Source: Thiosocius sp963808165 (GTDB lineage Bacteria > Pseudomonadota > Gammaproteobacteria > Chromatiales > Chromatiaceae). From it: DNA of 64,000 nt. The translations under genes and the position numbers were made by a program. Positions 35,694 through 44,080 of the stretch are shown one piece after another. The notes under the pieces were generated by a model. That model was not told where the DNA came from, searched no databases, and worked only from the letters and a program-made list of their open reading frames with translations. The stretch is taken from NCBI GenBank assembly GCA_963808165.1, contig CAWEET010000011.1, forward strand, positions 310,001 through 374,000. The letters are read 5' to 3'. How positions within the stretch are numbered: the stretch's first letter is position 1; each line of letters opens with the position of its first letter.

Positions 35694-36914
35694 TCACTTG
35701 GCGTGATGCGGATCGGCGACTTCGTCCGCCAGCGAGGCCGGCAGGAACTGCAGTAGACGCACGCCGATGAAAGTGACCAGCAGCGCCAGCGCGAAACCAC
35801 CAAGGCCAAGCAGGAACTCTGGCAGCGACGGCGAGTAGTGCCGCGCCAAGCCGTTCACGCCGTCGTAGTAGCCCGACTCGATGATCGTGTGATCCGGGAA
35901 CATGTTCAGCGGGAAGGCCTGCCCCCCGATCACGATTACGTAGATCGCCGACAGCCCGCCGAACACGACCAGCAACGCGGCAATCATGATCGCACCGCGT
36001 TGCATACCGAGCGCCGGGTGAAACAATATGCCCATCGGCACCAGCATGCCGAGCAGCACCCAGCCGATCCAGAAGGTCCAGGTGTACACACCGCCGTCAC
36101 GCAGGATGAAGGCCTCGAAGGCGTGGTTCTCGGTACCGTAGAGGTTGGTCAAATGGTAGACCAGCGTGAAATAGAAAATGGCCGCGACGAACACGCCGAG
36201 CAGGTTCTTCAGCCGACGCAGCACCAGGTCGCCCAGCGGGCGGTCGTCGCTGTTGAACGTGAACATCAGAACCAGCAGGTAAAGCGCCAGTCCGTAGGCG
36301 AACGACATGATAATGAACATCGGCGCCATGATGGCCGCATCATAGCCCTGGCGGGCAACCAGGAAACCGAAGATGGAGCCGGTACCAGTGGTCAGGGCGA
36401 GGCGCCAGACGAAGGCGAACACACCGACACCGTGGCTGTAGTCATTGGCCTTGCGCTCCATCATCGTGAACAGATACACGACGACGATGGCTAAGAAGCC
36501 GACGTACAGATAGATGTTCCAGGCGAAGATCGATTTGAAGTTGTAGGTCGTCATCGCCACGATCAGACGACTCGGCTGGCCGAGATCCAGCACCAGCACG
36601 ATCAGACCACCGACCAGCAGCGTGATCGCCATCAGCGCCGACAGGCGCGCCAGCGGTTTGTACATCTTGTGCCCGAACACCGAACCTATGGACGCCACGT
36701 TCAGCGCCCCGGAGGCGGCAACGATCAGGAAGATAGCAAACACATGCGGAGTGCCCCAGACGACCTGGTTGGTCATCCCGGTAACCCAGTGCCCCTCGTG
36801 CTCCATGTACAGGGTGGCAAAACCGCCGACAGCGACGATCGCCGCCAATACCGCGAGCAGCCCCCAATAGCGCGGACTCTCGATGCCCCATTCGCGGTAG
36901 TGAATCTTTTTCAT
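35694..36914 (-). CDS. dsrP: DsrP, NrfD-like integral membrane subunit
   Basis: The 406-residue protein has about ten hydrophobic helices and belongs to the NrfD/PsrC family of quinone-interacting subunits (YWGLLAVLAAIVAVGGFATLYMEHEGHWVTGM, WGTPHVFAIFLIVAASGALNVAS). In the DsrMKJOP complex it exchanges electrons between the quinone pool and the periplasmic DsrO and DsrJ. It starts 25 bases after dsrO. In reverse-type Dsr systems the complex is thought to take electrons from sulfur carried on DsrC. Confidence 0.93.
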   Translation of the reverse strand: MKKIHYREWGIESPRYWGLLAVLAAIVAVGGFATLYMEHEGHWVTGMTNQVVWGTPHVFAIFLIVAASGALNVASIGSVFGHKMYKPLARLSALMAITLLVGGLIVLVLDLGQPSRLIVAMTTYNFKSIFAWNIYLYVGFLAIVVVYLFTMMERKANDYSHGVGVFAFVWRLALTTGTGSIFGFLVARQGYDAAIMAPMFIIMSFAYGLALYLLVLMFTFNSDDRPLGDLVLRRLKNLLGVFVAAIFYFTLVYHLTNLYGTENHAFEAFILRDGGVYTWTFWIGWVLLGMLVPMGILFHPALGMQRGAIMIAALLVVFGGLSAIYVIVIGGQAFPLNMFPDHTIIESGYYDGVNGLARHYSPSLPEFLLGLGGFALALLVTFIGVRLLQFLPASLADEVADPHHAK

Positions 36915-36939
36915 TGCCGAACAATTCTCCGGAAAACGA

Positions 36940-37710
36940 TCAGACGTCGGTGTAACGGACGCCGGTATTCAGCTTCAGATCGCCGCGGATCTGTACCGTC
37001 GGATACCTGGCCATCGCCTGTGACACAGCACTGTTTGGATCTTTCAGATCGCCGAATACGATCGCACCCTGCTGGCAGGCATCCTGGCAGGCCGTCGTCG
37101 TCCCGCCATTGTCGCGGCGATGAACGCAAAGGTTGCAACTCTCGACGCAGCCCTTGCCGCGCGGTGCCGCGGTGATCTTGAACTTGACGTTCTCGTGAAT
37201 GAAAGAACGCGCGTTGTAGGGACAGGCCATCATGCAGTAACGGCAGCCAATGCAGGTATGGCGATCCACCATGACGATGCCATCGGCCCTGCGGAAGGAT
37301 GCGCCGGTCGGACAAACGTCGACACAGGGCGGGTGCTCGCAGTGCTGACACATCATCGGCAGGGTCGTAACCCGGCCGGTGAGGTTGTTGCGCAGCTTTA
37401 CCTCGCGGATCCAGCGCGGGCGCTGCATATCCCAGAGTTCGTCGCTGGCCCCTTCCGGCTTGAGCAACTGATCGAGGCCGTTCTCTTTTTCGCAGGCCGT
37501 CACGCAGTCACTGCAGCCGTCTGCGCACTTGGCGGTATCGATCAGCATGCCGTAGCGTACATCGTCGGTCACGGCTGTATCGCGCGGTGCGGCTCTCGCC
37601 ACGGAATTCAGGAAAACCCCCGGTGCCACGACGGTGGCCGCTGCGGCACCGGCCCCGGCCAGAAAATCTCGGCGCCGCTGGTCGGTCGGCTGGTCGGTCG
37701 GCTGACTCAT
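36940..37710 (-). CDS. dsrO: DsrO, periplasmic ferredoxin-like iron-sulfur subunit
   Basis: The 256-residue protein starts with a Tat signal (RRRDFLAGAGAAAATVVAPG) and carries cysteine groups for four [4Fe-4S] clusters: CADGCSDCVTAC, CQHCEHPPCVDVCP, CIGCRYCMMACP and CVESCNLCVHRR with a later CQDACQQG. It is folded and loaded in the cytoplasm and exported, then relays electrons between DsrJ and DsrP. It follows the dsrJ stop by two bases. The same frame is open upstream through dsrJ because of the dsrJ frameshift, so the true start is the ATG at 37710 in front of the Tat signal. Confidence 0.93.
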   Translation of the reverse strand: MSQPTDQPTDQRRRDFLAGAGAAAATVVAPGVFLNSVARAAPRDTAVTDDVRYGMLIDTAKCADGCSDCVTACEKENGLDQLLKPEGASDELWDMQRPRWIREVKLRNNLTGRVTTLPMMCQHCEHPPCVDVCPTGASFRRADGIVMVDRHTCIGCRYCMMACPYNARSFIHENVKFKITAAPRGKGCVESCNLCVHRRDNGGTTTACQDACQQGAIVFGDLKDPNSAVSQAMARYPTVQIRGDLKLNTGVRYTDV

Positions 37711-37712
37711 GC

Positions 37713-38094
37713 TCAATTCCCCGTGGGCTTGGTGGCGTGACAGGTAAAGCAGTCCAGCGTGGCCCCGGTGTACTGGTGACAACCGGCACAAAACTCGCCG
37801 GGAGAATTCACCGGCACATGGTTGCCCTGGGCGTCCTTGCGAACATGACAATCCACACAGCCGGCCAGGCTGTTGTCCGTATCGCGGATACCCTGGTGGA
37901 CGGTGATATCGCGCTGATGCTTGATCAGCTCGAAATGATTGCGCCGCATGAACGCCGTGGGCGCCACACAGGCGTCCAGCCCATCGGCCCTCGCCGTACC
38001 CTCTATTCCCTCGCCGGCCTGCGCCGTGCCCAGGACCCGCGAAGAGGCCAAGGCACAACGCCAACAGCAGGCTGAAGCCAAAGTTACCTTTCAT
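37713..38094 (-). pseudogene. dsrJ: DsrJ, triheme cytochrome c, with a frameshift in the signal peptide
   Basis: The mature part is clear: FMRRNHFELIKHQRD, CVDCH, CAGCH and CFTCH, three CxxCH heme sites as expected for DsrJ. Its natural start, MKGNFGFSLLLALCLGLFA at 38094, is in another frame. Removing one G from the GGG at 38036-38038 joins the two into one protein with signal peptide end VLGTAQA/GEG, an ideal cleavage site. Without that change the only downstream start makes a cytochrome with no signal peptide, which could not receive heme. Because the rest of dsr is intact, a base-calling error is likely, but a true lesion is possible. Confidence 0.8.
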
Positions 38095-38130
38095 TGCCAC
38101 AACGGCCCCTGCTACTTGCTCGCGACTGTA

Positions 38131-40092
38131 TTACTCACCCATGCCCATCTTGATGTAGCCGGTCGGGCAGACATCAGCGCAGATGTGGCAACCGATGCAA
38201 CGATCGTAGTCGGTAGCAACGTAACGCCCGGTGGTCGCTTCGGTCTTTTTCACTCGATATACGGCGTCCTGCGGACAGAAGATCACGCAGTTGTCGCACT
38301 CGAAGCACATGCCGCAGCTCATGCAGCGCTTGGCCTCTTCCTGTGCCTGCGCCTCATCGAGACCGATCAGGCGCTCGTGGAAGTGCCCCAGGACATCGTC
38401 CGCGGTCGGGACTTCTTCGTTGCGCTTGACACGCGGCGTGTAGGCGAAGTGGGCGAGGAACAGCTCATCGTGCGGAATGACCTCGGCGAACGAGCGGTCT
38501 TCATAGTTGTGCACGGCCCAGTCACCATCCGCGGTACCGCGCAGGTCGCCACGCTCGCTGACGTCGAAATGCCCGGCGGCAAGACCCGCCTCCTGCAGCT
38601 TCTCGTCCAGATTGAAGTGGTGCACGTCGACCTTCGGGCGCTTTTTGTGCTGCTTATTTTGCAGATACTCATCGATCGAGTCGGAGGCCACGGAGGCCTG
38701 ACCGATGGCGGTGGTCAGCAGGTGCGGACGGATGATGTCGCCGGCCGCGAAGTGCTTTTCACGATCCGGCACCTGGTAGAAGGCGTCGGCGTTGATCAGG
38801 CCGCGGCCGTTGTCTAGGACCTCCAGGCCGGTCAGATCACCGCCCTGTCCGATCGCCGAGACAATCAGGTCGGCTTCGATGGTCTGCTCGGTACCCTCGA
38901 CCGGGGTCGGGCGACCATTGTCGAGGGTGCATTTGGCGATGATCAACCCGGTTGCCCGACCATCTGCATCCTTCTCGATACCGACAGGCATGACCTCGTC
39001 GAGGATGGTGACACCCTCGTGCAGTGCATCGTGCACCTCGTGCTCGGCAGCGGTCATGTTGCTCTTCGGAAAGAGCGAGGTCAGCGTGACCTCAGAGCCC
39101 TGGCTCGCGGCGGTCACAGCCGCGTCATGCGCGACGAACCCGTCGTTTACGACCAACTCAGGCCGGTCGGTCGGGTTGGTCTGCTCGATATGGCCCAGCC
39201 GGCGGGCGACGGAAACGACGTCGATCGAGGTATCACCGCCACCGACACACACGACCTTTTTCGCCGTGACCCTCATGCGGCCCTCGTTGAAGGCCTTGAG
39301 GAAGGCGACGCCGGAGACACAGTTTGGTGTGCCTTCCCACTCATCCAGGAACAGACCGCGGCCGCTCCAGCAGCCTACCGCCCAGAGGATCGCATCGAAG
39401 TCCTTTTCGAGCTGCTCAATCGTGATGTCCCGACCGACGCGCACGCCGGTACGTACTTCAACGCCGCCCATGTCAACGATGCGCTGGATCTCGCCGGCCA
39501 GCTTGTCGCGTGGGATGCGATAGTTCGGGATGCCGTAACGCATCATGCCACCCAGCTCGGGCTGCGATTCGAAGACCGTGACGCCATGGCCCTTGCGACG
39601 CAGCTGGAAGGCACCCGCCATCCCGGCCGGCCCACCGCCGATGACAGCCACCTTTCTGCCCGTGTCAGGGCCCGCTTCGAACTTATAGCCGTTGGTCAGC
39701 GCCGTGTCGCCGATATACTGCTCGACCGAGTTGATGCCGACGAAGTCCTCGACCTCGTTGCGGTTACAGCCATCCTGGCAAGGCGCCGGACACACGCGCC
39801 CCATCATTGACGGGAAAGGGTTGGCATCGGTCGAACGGCGGAAGGCGTATTCCTGCCAGCTCATGTCGCCGGCGGGCTTCTCCTGTCCGCGGACGATCGC
39901 CAGCCAGCCACGGATGTCCTCACCCGACGGGCAGCTACCCTGGCACGGCGGGGTCTTGTGCACGTAGGTCGGGCATTTGTGCGAGGTGTCCTCGACGAAG
40001 ATCTTGTCGGTAAAAGAATCCCACTTGTCCTCGCCGTCTTCGAAACGACGCCATGTGAGCTTGGTGTTCATCTCATCGCTAGGAGTTGCCAT
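38131..40092 (-). CDS. dsrL: DsrL, iron-sulfur flavoprotein NAD(P)H oxidoreductase
   Basis: The 653-residue cytoplasmic protein is related to glutamate synthase small subunits. It has an N-terminal cysteine group (CQGSCPSGEDIRGWL, then CPAPCQDGCNR), an FAD site (VIGGGPAGMAGAFQLRRKG), an NAD(P) site (CVGGGDTSIDVVSVARRLG) and a C-terminal two-cluster ferredoxin (CMSCGMCFECDNCVIFCP and CIGCHICADVCP). In sulfur oxidisers it interacts with DsrAB and passes the electrons released by sulfide oxidation to NAD+. It lies between dsrK and dsrJ, as in Allochromatium vinosum. Confidence 0.93.
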   Translation of the reverse strand: MATPSDEMNTKLTWRRFEDGEDKWDSFTDKIFVEDTSHKCPTYVHKTPPCQGSCPSGEDIRGWLAIVRGQEKPAGDMSWQEYAFRRSTDANPFPSMMGRVCPAPCQDGCNRNEVEDFVGINSVEQYIGDTALTNGYKFEAGPDTGRKVAVIGGGPAGMAGAFQLRRKGHGVTVFESQPELGGMMRYGIPNYRIPRDKLAGEIQRIVDMGGVEVRTGVRVGRDITIEQLEKDFDAILWAVGCWSGRGLFLDEWEGTPNCVSGVAFLKAFNEGRMRVTAKKVVCVGGGDTSIDVVSVARRLGHIEQTNPTDRPELVVNDGFVAHDAAVTAASQGSEVTLTSLFPKSNMTAAEHEVHDALHEGVTILDEVMPVGIEKDADGRATGLIIAKCTLDNGRPTPVEGTEQTIEADLIVSAIGQGGDLTGLEVLDNGRGLINADAFYQVPDREKHFAAGDIIRPHLLTTAIGQASVASDSIDEYLQNKQHKKRPKVDVHHFNLDEKLQEAGLAAGHFDVSERGDLRGTADGDWAVHNYEDRSFAEVIPHDELFLAHFAYTPRVKRNEEVPTADDVLGHFHERLIGLDEAQAQEEAKRCMSCGMCFECDNCVIFCPQDAVYRVKKTEATTGRYVATDYDRCIGCHICADVCPTGYIKMGMGE

Positions 40093-40168
40093 CTAAAACT
40101 CTCCTTACCTTAATGCCCAGTTGATCCCGCAGGACCGGTTATATTTTGGTTCCGAAGACGCCCAGCAG

Positions 40169-41704
40169 TTACGCGGCGTCGTCTTCGGATGCATCTTCAT
40201 CGTCCTCGCTGGTCTGCCCAGTCAGGATGATGGCGTTCGAAACCAGCTGGTGAACACTGACAATCATGTCCATGTCCATCCCGTAGTACGGCAGCACCTT
40301 GGTGAACTGCGACTTACAGATTGCGCAGATTGCCGCCATGTTGGTGACACCGTGATCTTCGATCACGTTCTTCAGGGCCTCCATGCGCGGCTTGGCGCCC
40401 TTCACTCTCAATTCCATCAGATCGTCGGTCAACAGCCCGCCGCCACCGCCGCAGCAGAAGGTCTTCTCGTGGATGGTCTCCGGCGCCATGTCCACGAAGT
40501 TGTTGCATACCGCCTTGATCACGTTGCGCGGGATCTTGAACTGGCCACCCGGCTCGCTGCCCATGCGCGACGCGCGCGCCACATTGCAGGAGTCGTGGTA
40601 AGTCAGAACCATGTCGTCGTTCAATGACTTGTCGATGTTCAGCGTGCCGTTCTGGATTTCACCCCAGGTGAACTCCAGGATGTGCTGAGGCACCGGATAC
40701 TTCGGGTCGAGAAAGTCGAACGGCCCTGCCAGCGTGTTCAGGAAGCTGTAGGCGACGCGCCAGGCGTGCCCACACTCTCCGAAAATGATGCGCTTGACGC
40801 CCAGTTCGAGAGCCGCCTCGCGGATGCGTAGCGAAACCCGGCGCATGTTCTCGTAAGAACCGATGAACATGCCGAAGTTCGCTGCCTCCGAGGCCTTGGA
40901 ACTCAGGGTCCAGGACACGCCCGCTTCATGGAACACCTTGCCGTAGCCGATCAGACCGTCGACGTGCGGTTCGGCGAAGAAGTCGGCCGACGGGGTGACC
41001 AGCAGGATGTCGGCGCCCTTGACGTCGAGCGGGTACTTCACCGCGACGCCGGTTTCTTCCTCGACGTCCTCTTCCAGCCCTTCCAGGGTATCCGCCAGGG
41101 CGGCCTCCGGCAGGCCCAGATTGTTTCCGATCTTGTAGACCTTACCGATGATCTCGTTGCAGTACTTCTGGCCAACCCCGATGCGGTCCATGATCTCGCG
41201 AGCGGCCATGGATATCTCGGCGGTGTCGATGCCGTAGGGGCAGAACACCGAACAGCGGCGGCACTGCGAACACTGGTGGAAATAGCTGTACCAGTCGTCC
41301 AGAACCTCTTTGGTCAGGTCCTCTGCACCTACCAGTTTGGGGAAATACTTGCCGGCAAAGGTGAAGTGGCGACGGTAGACCTTGCGCAGCAGATCCTGGC
41401 GGCCGACCGGCATGTTCTTGGGATCGCCGGTACCGATATAGTAGTGACACTTGTCGGTGCAGGCACCACACTTCACGCAGGAATCGAGATAGACCTGCAG
41501 CGAACGGTACTTGCCCAGCAGGTCGCCCATCGCCTCGATGGCCTGGTCGTGCCAGTCGTCCGGCAGTTCACCCGGAAAGTTCAGCGCCTCCTGGAACTGC
41601 GGCTTGGCAATGTACGGCTTGCTGTGCGCCATCGTGCCGGACACGACCGCCGGGATTTCCGGATACTCTTTCAGCTCGGGAATCTGAAACTCTACTTTTG
41701 CCAT
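40169..41704 (-). CDS. dsrK: DsrK, HdrD-like catalytic subunit
   Basis: The 511-residue protein has two [4Fe-4S] ferredoxin sites (CVKCGACTDKCHYY and CSQCRRCSVFCPYG) and the CCG-type special cluster region (YHDSCNVAR and KTFCCGGGGGLL), as in heterodisulfide reductase HdrD. It works at the cytoplasmic face with DsrM and is proposed to act on the DsrC disulfide or trisulfide. It is 511 residues because of an N-terminal extension (about 60 residues) and an acidic tail EDDEDASEDDAA. The gene is 21 bases after dsrM. Confidence 0.93.
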   Translation of the reverse strand: MAKVEFQIPELKEYPEIPAVVSGTMAHSKPYIAKPQFQEALNFPGELPDDWHDQAIEAMGDLLGKYRSLQVYLDSCVKCGACTDKCHYYIGTGDPKNMPVGRQDLLRKVYRRHFTFAGKYFPKLVGAEDLTKEVLDDWYSYFHQCSQCRRCSVFCPYGIDTAEISMAAREIMDRIGVGQKYCNEIIGKVYKIGNNLGLPEAALADTLEGLEEDVEEETGVAVKYPLDVKGADILLVTPSADFFAEPHVDGLIGYGKVFHEAGVSWTLSSKASEAANFGMFIGSYENMRRVSLRIREAALELGVKRIIFGECGHAWRVAYSFLNTLAGPFDFLDPKYPVPQHILEFTWGEIQNGTLNIDKSLNDDMVLTYHDSCNVARASRMGSEPGGQFKIPRNVIKAVCNNFVDMAPETIHEKTFCCGGGGGLLTDDLMELRVKGAKPRMEALKNVIEDHGVTNMAAICAICKSQFTKVLPYYGMDMDMIVSVHQLVSNAIILTGQTSEDDEDASEDDAA

Positions 41705-41725
41705 GCTCGCTGACTCTCTTCCGTC

Positions 41726-42469
41726 TTACTGTTCCAGCCTGCGTGCCCAATCGGCGACGTGGCGCTGCTCACGGGGATTGTCGACCTGATTGCGCGTCGG
41801 ACTGAAGAACACGCCCGGCGCATGCAACAGCTTACTGATCGGAAAGATGATCATCAGCAGCGCGACGAGCAGCAGGTGCACGACGATGAACGGATCGGTC
41901 GGCAGATTCGGCATATCGCTGAAGCTGAAAGTCATCAGGCTGCGGAAGAATGCCTTTACCGCAACGACGTCGGTGTGTGCGACGAAGGTCGTCATCGCAC
42001 CACTGATGCCGATAAGCAGCAGAAGCAGCAGCATCAGGTGATCGGATGGCGCCGAGATGTAACGCACCCGGTCGACGAACAGACGCCGTGCCCACAGGCC
42101 GAGAAGGCCGATGATCATCGCGAACGCCAGGTACTTGAACAGCGGGCTGACGAAAGTCACCGCTGACATTATCCACTCCGATTCCGTGAAGTAGCGCAGG
42201 TGGCGGAACAGTACGGCGAACAGCGCCATATGAAACAACCAGCCAAACAGCCAGGTCCACTTGGTCGATTTGAAAAGGCTTTCGAAAAACACCACTTCCC
42301 GAAACATGCGCAGCACGACGCCGCCCTGCGTGACCGGTGCCGGCGTAGTAGGGATCTTCAGCGGCGCCGGCGTCTTCCAGTACAGCACGATACGGCGGGC
42401 CAGACCCACCACCAGCAGCACGGTAGCGGCGTAAAACAGCACGGCAAATGCGATTGTCAGAAACGACAT
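41726..42469 (-). CDS. dsrM: DsrM, NarI-like cytochrome b membrane subunit
   Basis: The 247-residue protein has five to six membrane helices with histidines placed as in nitrate-reductase gamma subunits (FGWLFHMALFAVLFRHLRYF and VVHLLLVALLMIIFPISKLLHAPG), which hold two b hemes. It anchors DsrK and links it to the quinone pool. It ends 21 bases before dsrK and starts 73 bases after dsrC. Confidence 0.93.
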   Translation of the reverse strand: MSFLTIAFAVLFYAATVLLVVGLARRIVLYWKTPAPLKIPTTPAPVTQGGVVLRMFREVVFFESLFKSTKWTWLFGWLFHMALFAVLFRHLRYFTESEWIMSAVTFVSPLFKYLAFAMIIGLLGLWARRLFVDRVRYISAPSDHLMLLLLLLIGISGAMTTFVAHTDVVAVKAFFRSLMTFSFSDMPNLPTDPFIVVHLLLVALLMIIFPISKLLHAPGVFFSPTRNQVDNPREQRHVADWARRLEQ

Positions 42470-42542
42470 GTTTCCGAAAACCTCTCTAGGTTTGATGGGC
42501 CGGGCGGATCATCGCTGAACCGCCCGGGGAATCAGCAGCGAA

Positions 42543-42875
42543 TCAAACGCAGCCGGTCGGCTTCGGCAGGCCAGCGTAACGGCACGCCTGCTTGCCCGGG
42601 CCATACGGAAACAGACCGTACAGGTACTTGCTGTTGCCCTTGTCTTTGCCCATCTTCTTGCCAACGGCCTTGGTCAACACGCGGACAGCCGGAGCAATCT
42701 GGTATTCTTCGTAGTACTCACGCAGGAAGTTGATGATGTCCCAGTGCTCGTCGGTGAGATCCAGCTCGTCTTCCTTCGCCATCACCTCGGCAACACCGGG
42801 CTCCCACTCGTTGATGTTTGCCAGATAACCTTCTTCGTCGGTTTCAAAGGTCTTACCATTTACTTCGATAGGCAT
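42543..42875 (-). CDS. dsrC: DsrC, sulfur-carrier protein
   Basis: The 110-residue protein is the sulfur carrier and substrate of DsrAB. The flexible C-terminus QACRYAGLPKPTGCV has both conserved cysteines, Cys98 and the penultimate Cys109, so it can form the intramolecular disulfide or the trisulfide. The N-terminal part (MPIEVNGKTFETDEEGYL) and YEEYQIAPAVRVLTKAVGKKMG are typical. It takes sulfur from DsrEFH and gives it to DsrAB. A strong ribosome site (GGAGAGGAGAT) precedes it, fitting the high amounts usually made. Confidence 0.96.
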   Translation of the reverse strand: MPIEVNGKTFETDEEGYLANINEWEPGVAEVMAKEDELDLTDEHWDIINFLREYYEEYQIAPAVRVLTKAVGKKMGKDKGNSKYLYGLFPYGPGKQACRYAGLPKPTGCV

Positions 42876-42917
42876 GTCTATCTCCTCTCCGAAAGAGTTT
42901 TGTGTTTCGACCTGACC

Positions 42918-43226
42918 TTAGAGCCAGGCCTGTACCTTGTCGTTGGCTTCCACCAGATCGACGAAACCCGCGTAATCGACCACCTCGATGCCATCGATGA
43001 GACGATCGTCTTTGATGGCGCGAGCCATGAGATCGGATTTCAGAGCGTAAACCTTTTTATCGCCCATTGCGCCTTTCACCATGCCTTCGGCCGCGGTGCC
43101 CTTCATGGCGCCGTAGACGCCGTCCTCGATCAGCAGGATCGCGGAACCGGCCTGCGAGAACTTGAGCGCTGCTTCCAGCGAGTTCTTTTCGAACGGCGAT
43201 TTGTTAACTGTGTGCAGATCAGCCAT
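42918..43226 (-). CDS. dsrH: DsrH, subunit of the DsrEFH sulfurtransferase, lacking Cys20
   Basis: The 102-residue protein matches DsrH/TusB (LHTVNKSPFEKNSLEAALKF, VYALKSDLMARAIKDDRL, VVDYAGFVDLVEANDKVQAWL). It contains no cysteine: the place of Cys20 in Allochromatium DsrH is Ala20 here. Published work on that system found DsrE Cys78 essential and DsrH Cys20 dispensable, so the complex can still work. It starts 9 bases after dsrF. Confidence 0.93.
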   Translation of the reverse strand: MADLHTVNKSPFEKNSLEAALKFSQAGSAILLIEDGVYGAMKGTAAEGMVKGAMGDKKVYALKSDLMARAIKDDRLIDGIEVVDYAGFVDLVEANDKVQAWL

Positions 43227-43235
43227 TGGATCACC

Positions 43236-43661
43236 TCAGAAACTGAATACGACTTCGGATTCGGCCATCAGCTGCGCGACCTGATCCGCATCCACCGGCT
43301 CGACGATATTGTCGACCTCTTCCTCGGTTTCGAAGTCTTCCCAGGCCACCTCGATAAGGTCGTCCGTGGTCAGACCACGCGCCTCGAGCGACGCCTTGTC
43401 GACGTACATATGACGCGCGCCGTAGTCACCGAGGGTACGATAGGTCGGCAGAAAGTTCTTCATGTCCGATTCCGAGGTGTCGCTACCTTTGACCAGCTGA
43501 AACACACCGTCATCGATGAACATCAGGCTGACCTCCTGGTCGAATGCCGCACCGATCAGCACGACCTCGAGCGACTCCCAGGCATAAATGGTCCCGTAGG
43601 GCGCCCGACGGTTCAGATACATGAACTTCTTGATATCAGACATCGTTACTGACTCCCTCAA
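43236..43661 (-). CDS. dsrF: DsrF, subunit of the DsrEFH sulfurtransferase
   Basis: The 141-residue protein is the TusC-like subunit (KKFMYLNRRAPYGTIYAWESLEVVLIGAAFDQEVSLMFIDDGVFQL). It forms the alpha2-beta2-gamma2 complex with DsrE and DsrH and has no catalytic cysteine. The frame starts four bases inside the end of dsrE; ATG at 43643 (MSDIKKF) after a GGAGTCAGTA site is a likely alternative start, giving 135 residues. Confidence 0.92.
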   Translation of the reverse strand: MRESVTMSDIKKFMYLNRRAPYGTIYAWESLEVVLIGAAFDQEVSLMFIDDGVFQLVKGSDTSESDMKNFLPTYRTLGDYGARHMYVDKASLEARGLTTDDLIEVAWEDFETEEEVDNIVEPVDADQVAQLMAESEVVFSF

Positions 43662-44050
43662 TCACCGAACACGACCAGGCGCTCGGCCTGGATGGCGGCC
43701 TCGACCAGCTGACCCAGCCCGGAGATCCGGAATCGGGGCGCGATATTGGTCGCATCTTTGCCGTTACGCTGTGCCTCACCCTCATCCACGAGGCCGCGGC
43801 GCTGGGCCGCGGCAACGCAGAGGACCAGATCGAGGTCGTACTTCTCTGCCAGTTCCACCCAGCGATTAACGATATTGCGATCGTCCTGCGGCGGCGTGGT
43901 CAGACGGGTGCCGTTGAGCACGCCATCGTGATAGAAGAACACGCGAAAGACTTCGTGGCCCTTCTCCAGTGCCGCTTTGGTGAAGTGATAAGCCGAGTCG
44001 GTCGCCTGATGCTGATAGGGACCCTCGTTCACCTGTACTGCCAGTTTCAT
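43658..44050 (-). CDS. dsrE: DsrE, sulfur-binding subunit of DsrEFH
   Basis: The 130-residue protein is TusD-like and has its active cysteine at exactly residue 78 (DLDLVLCVAAAQRRG), which accepts persulfide sulfur and passes it to DsrC. The N-terminus MKLAVQVNEGPYQHQATDSAYHF and the segment FFYHDGVLNGTRLTTPPQDD are characteristic. It starts 30 bases after dsrB. Confidence 0.95.
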   Translation of the reverse strand: MKLAVQVNEGPYQHQATDSAYHFTKAALEKGHEVFRVFFYHDGVLNGTRLTTPPQDDRNIVNRWVELAEKYDLDLVLCVAAAQRRGLVDEGEAQRNGKDATNIAPRFRISGLGQLVEAAIQAERLVVFGD

Positions 44051-44080
44051 AGCGTTGTATGACCTCTTCTGGAACCGCTA

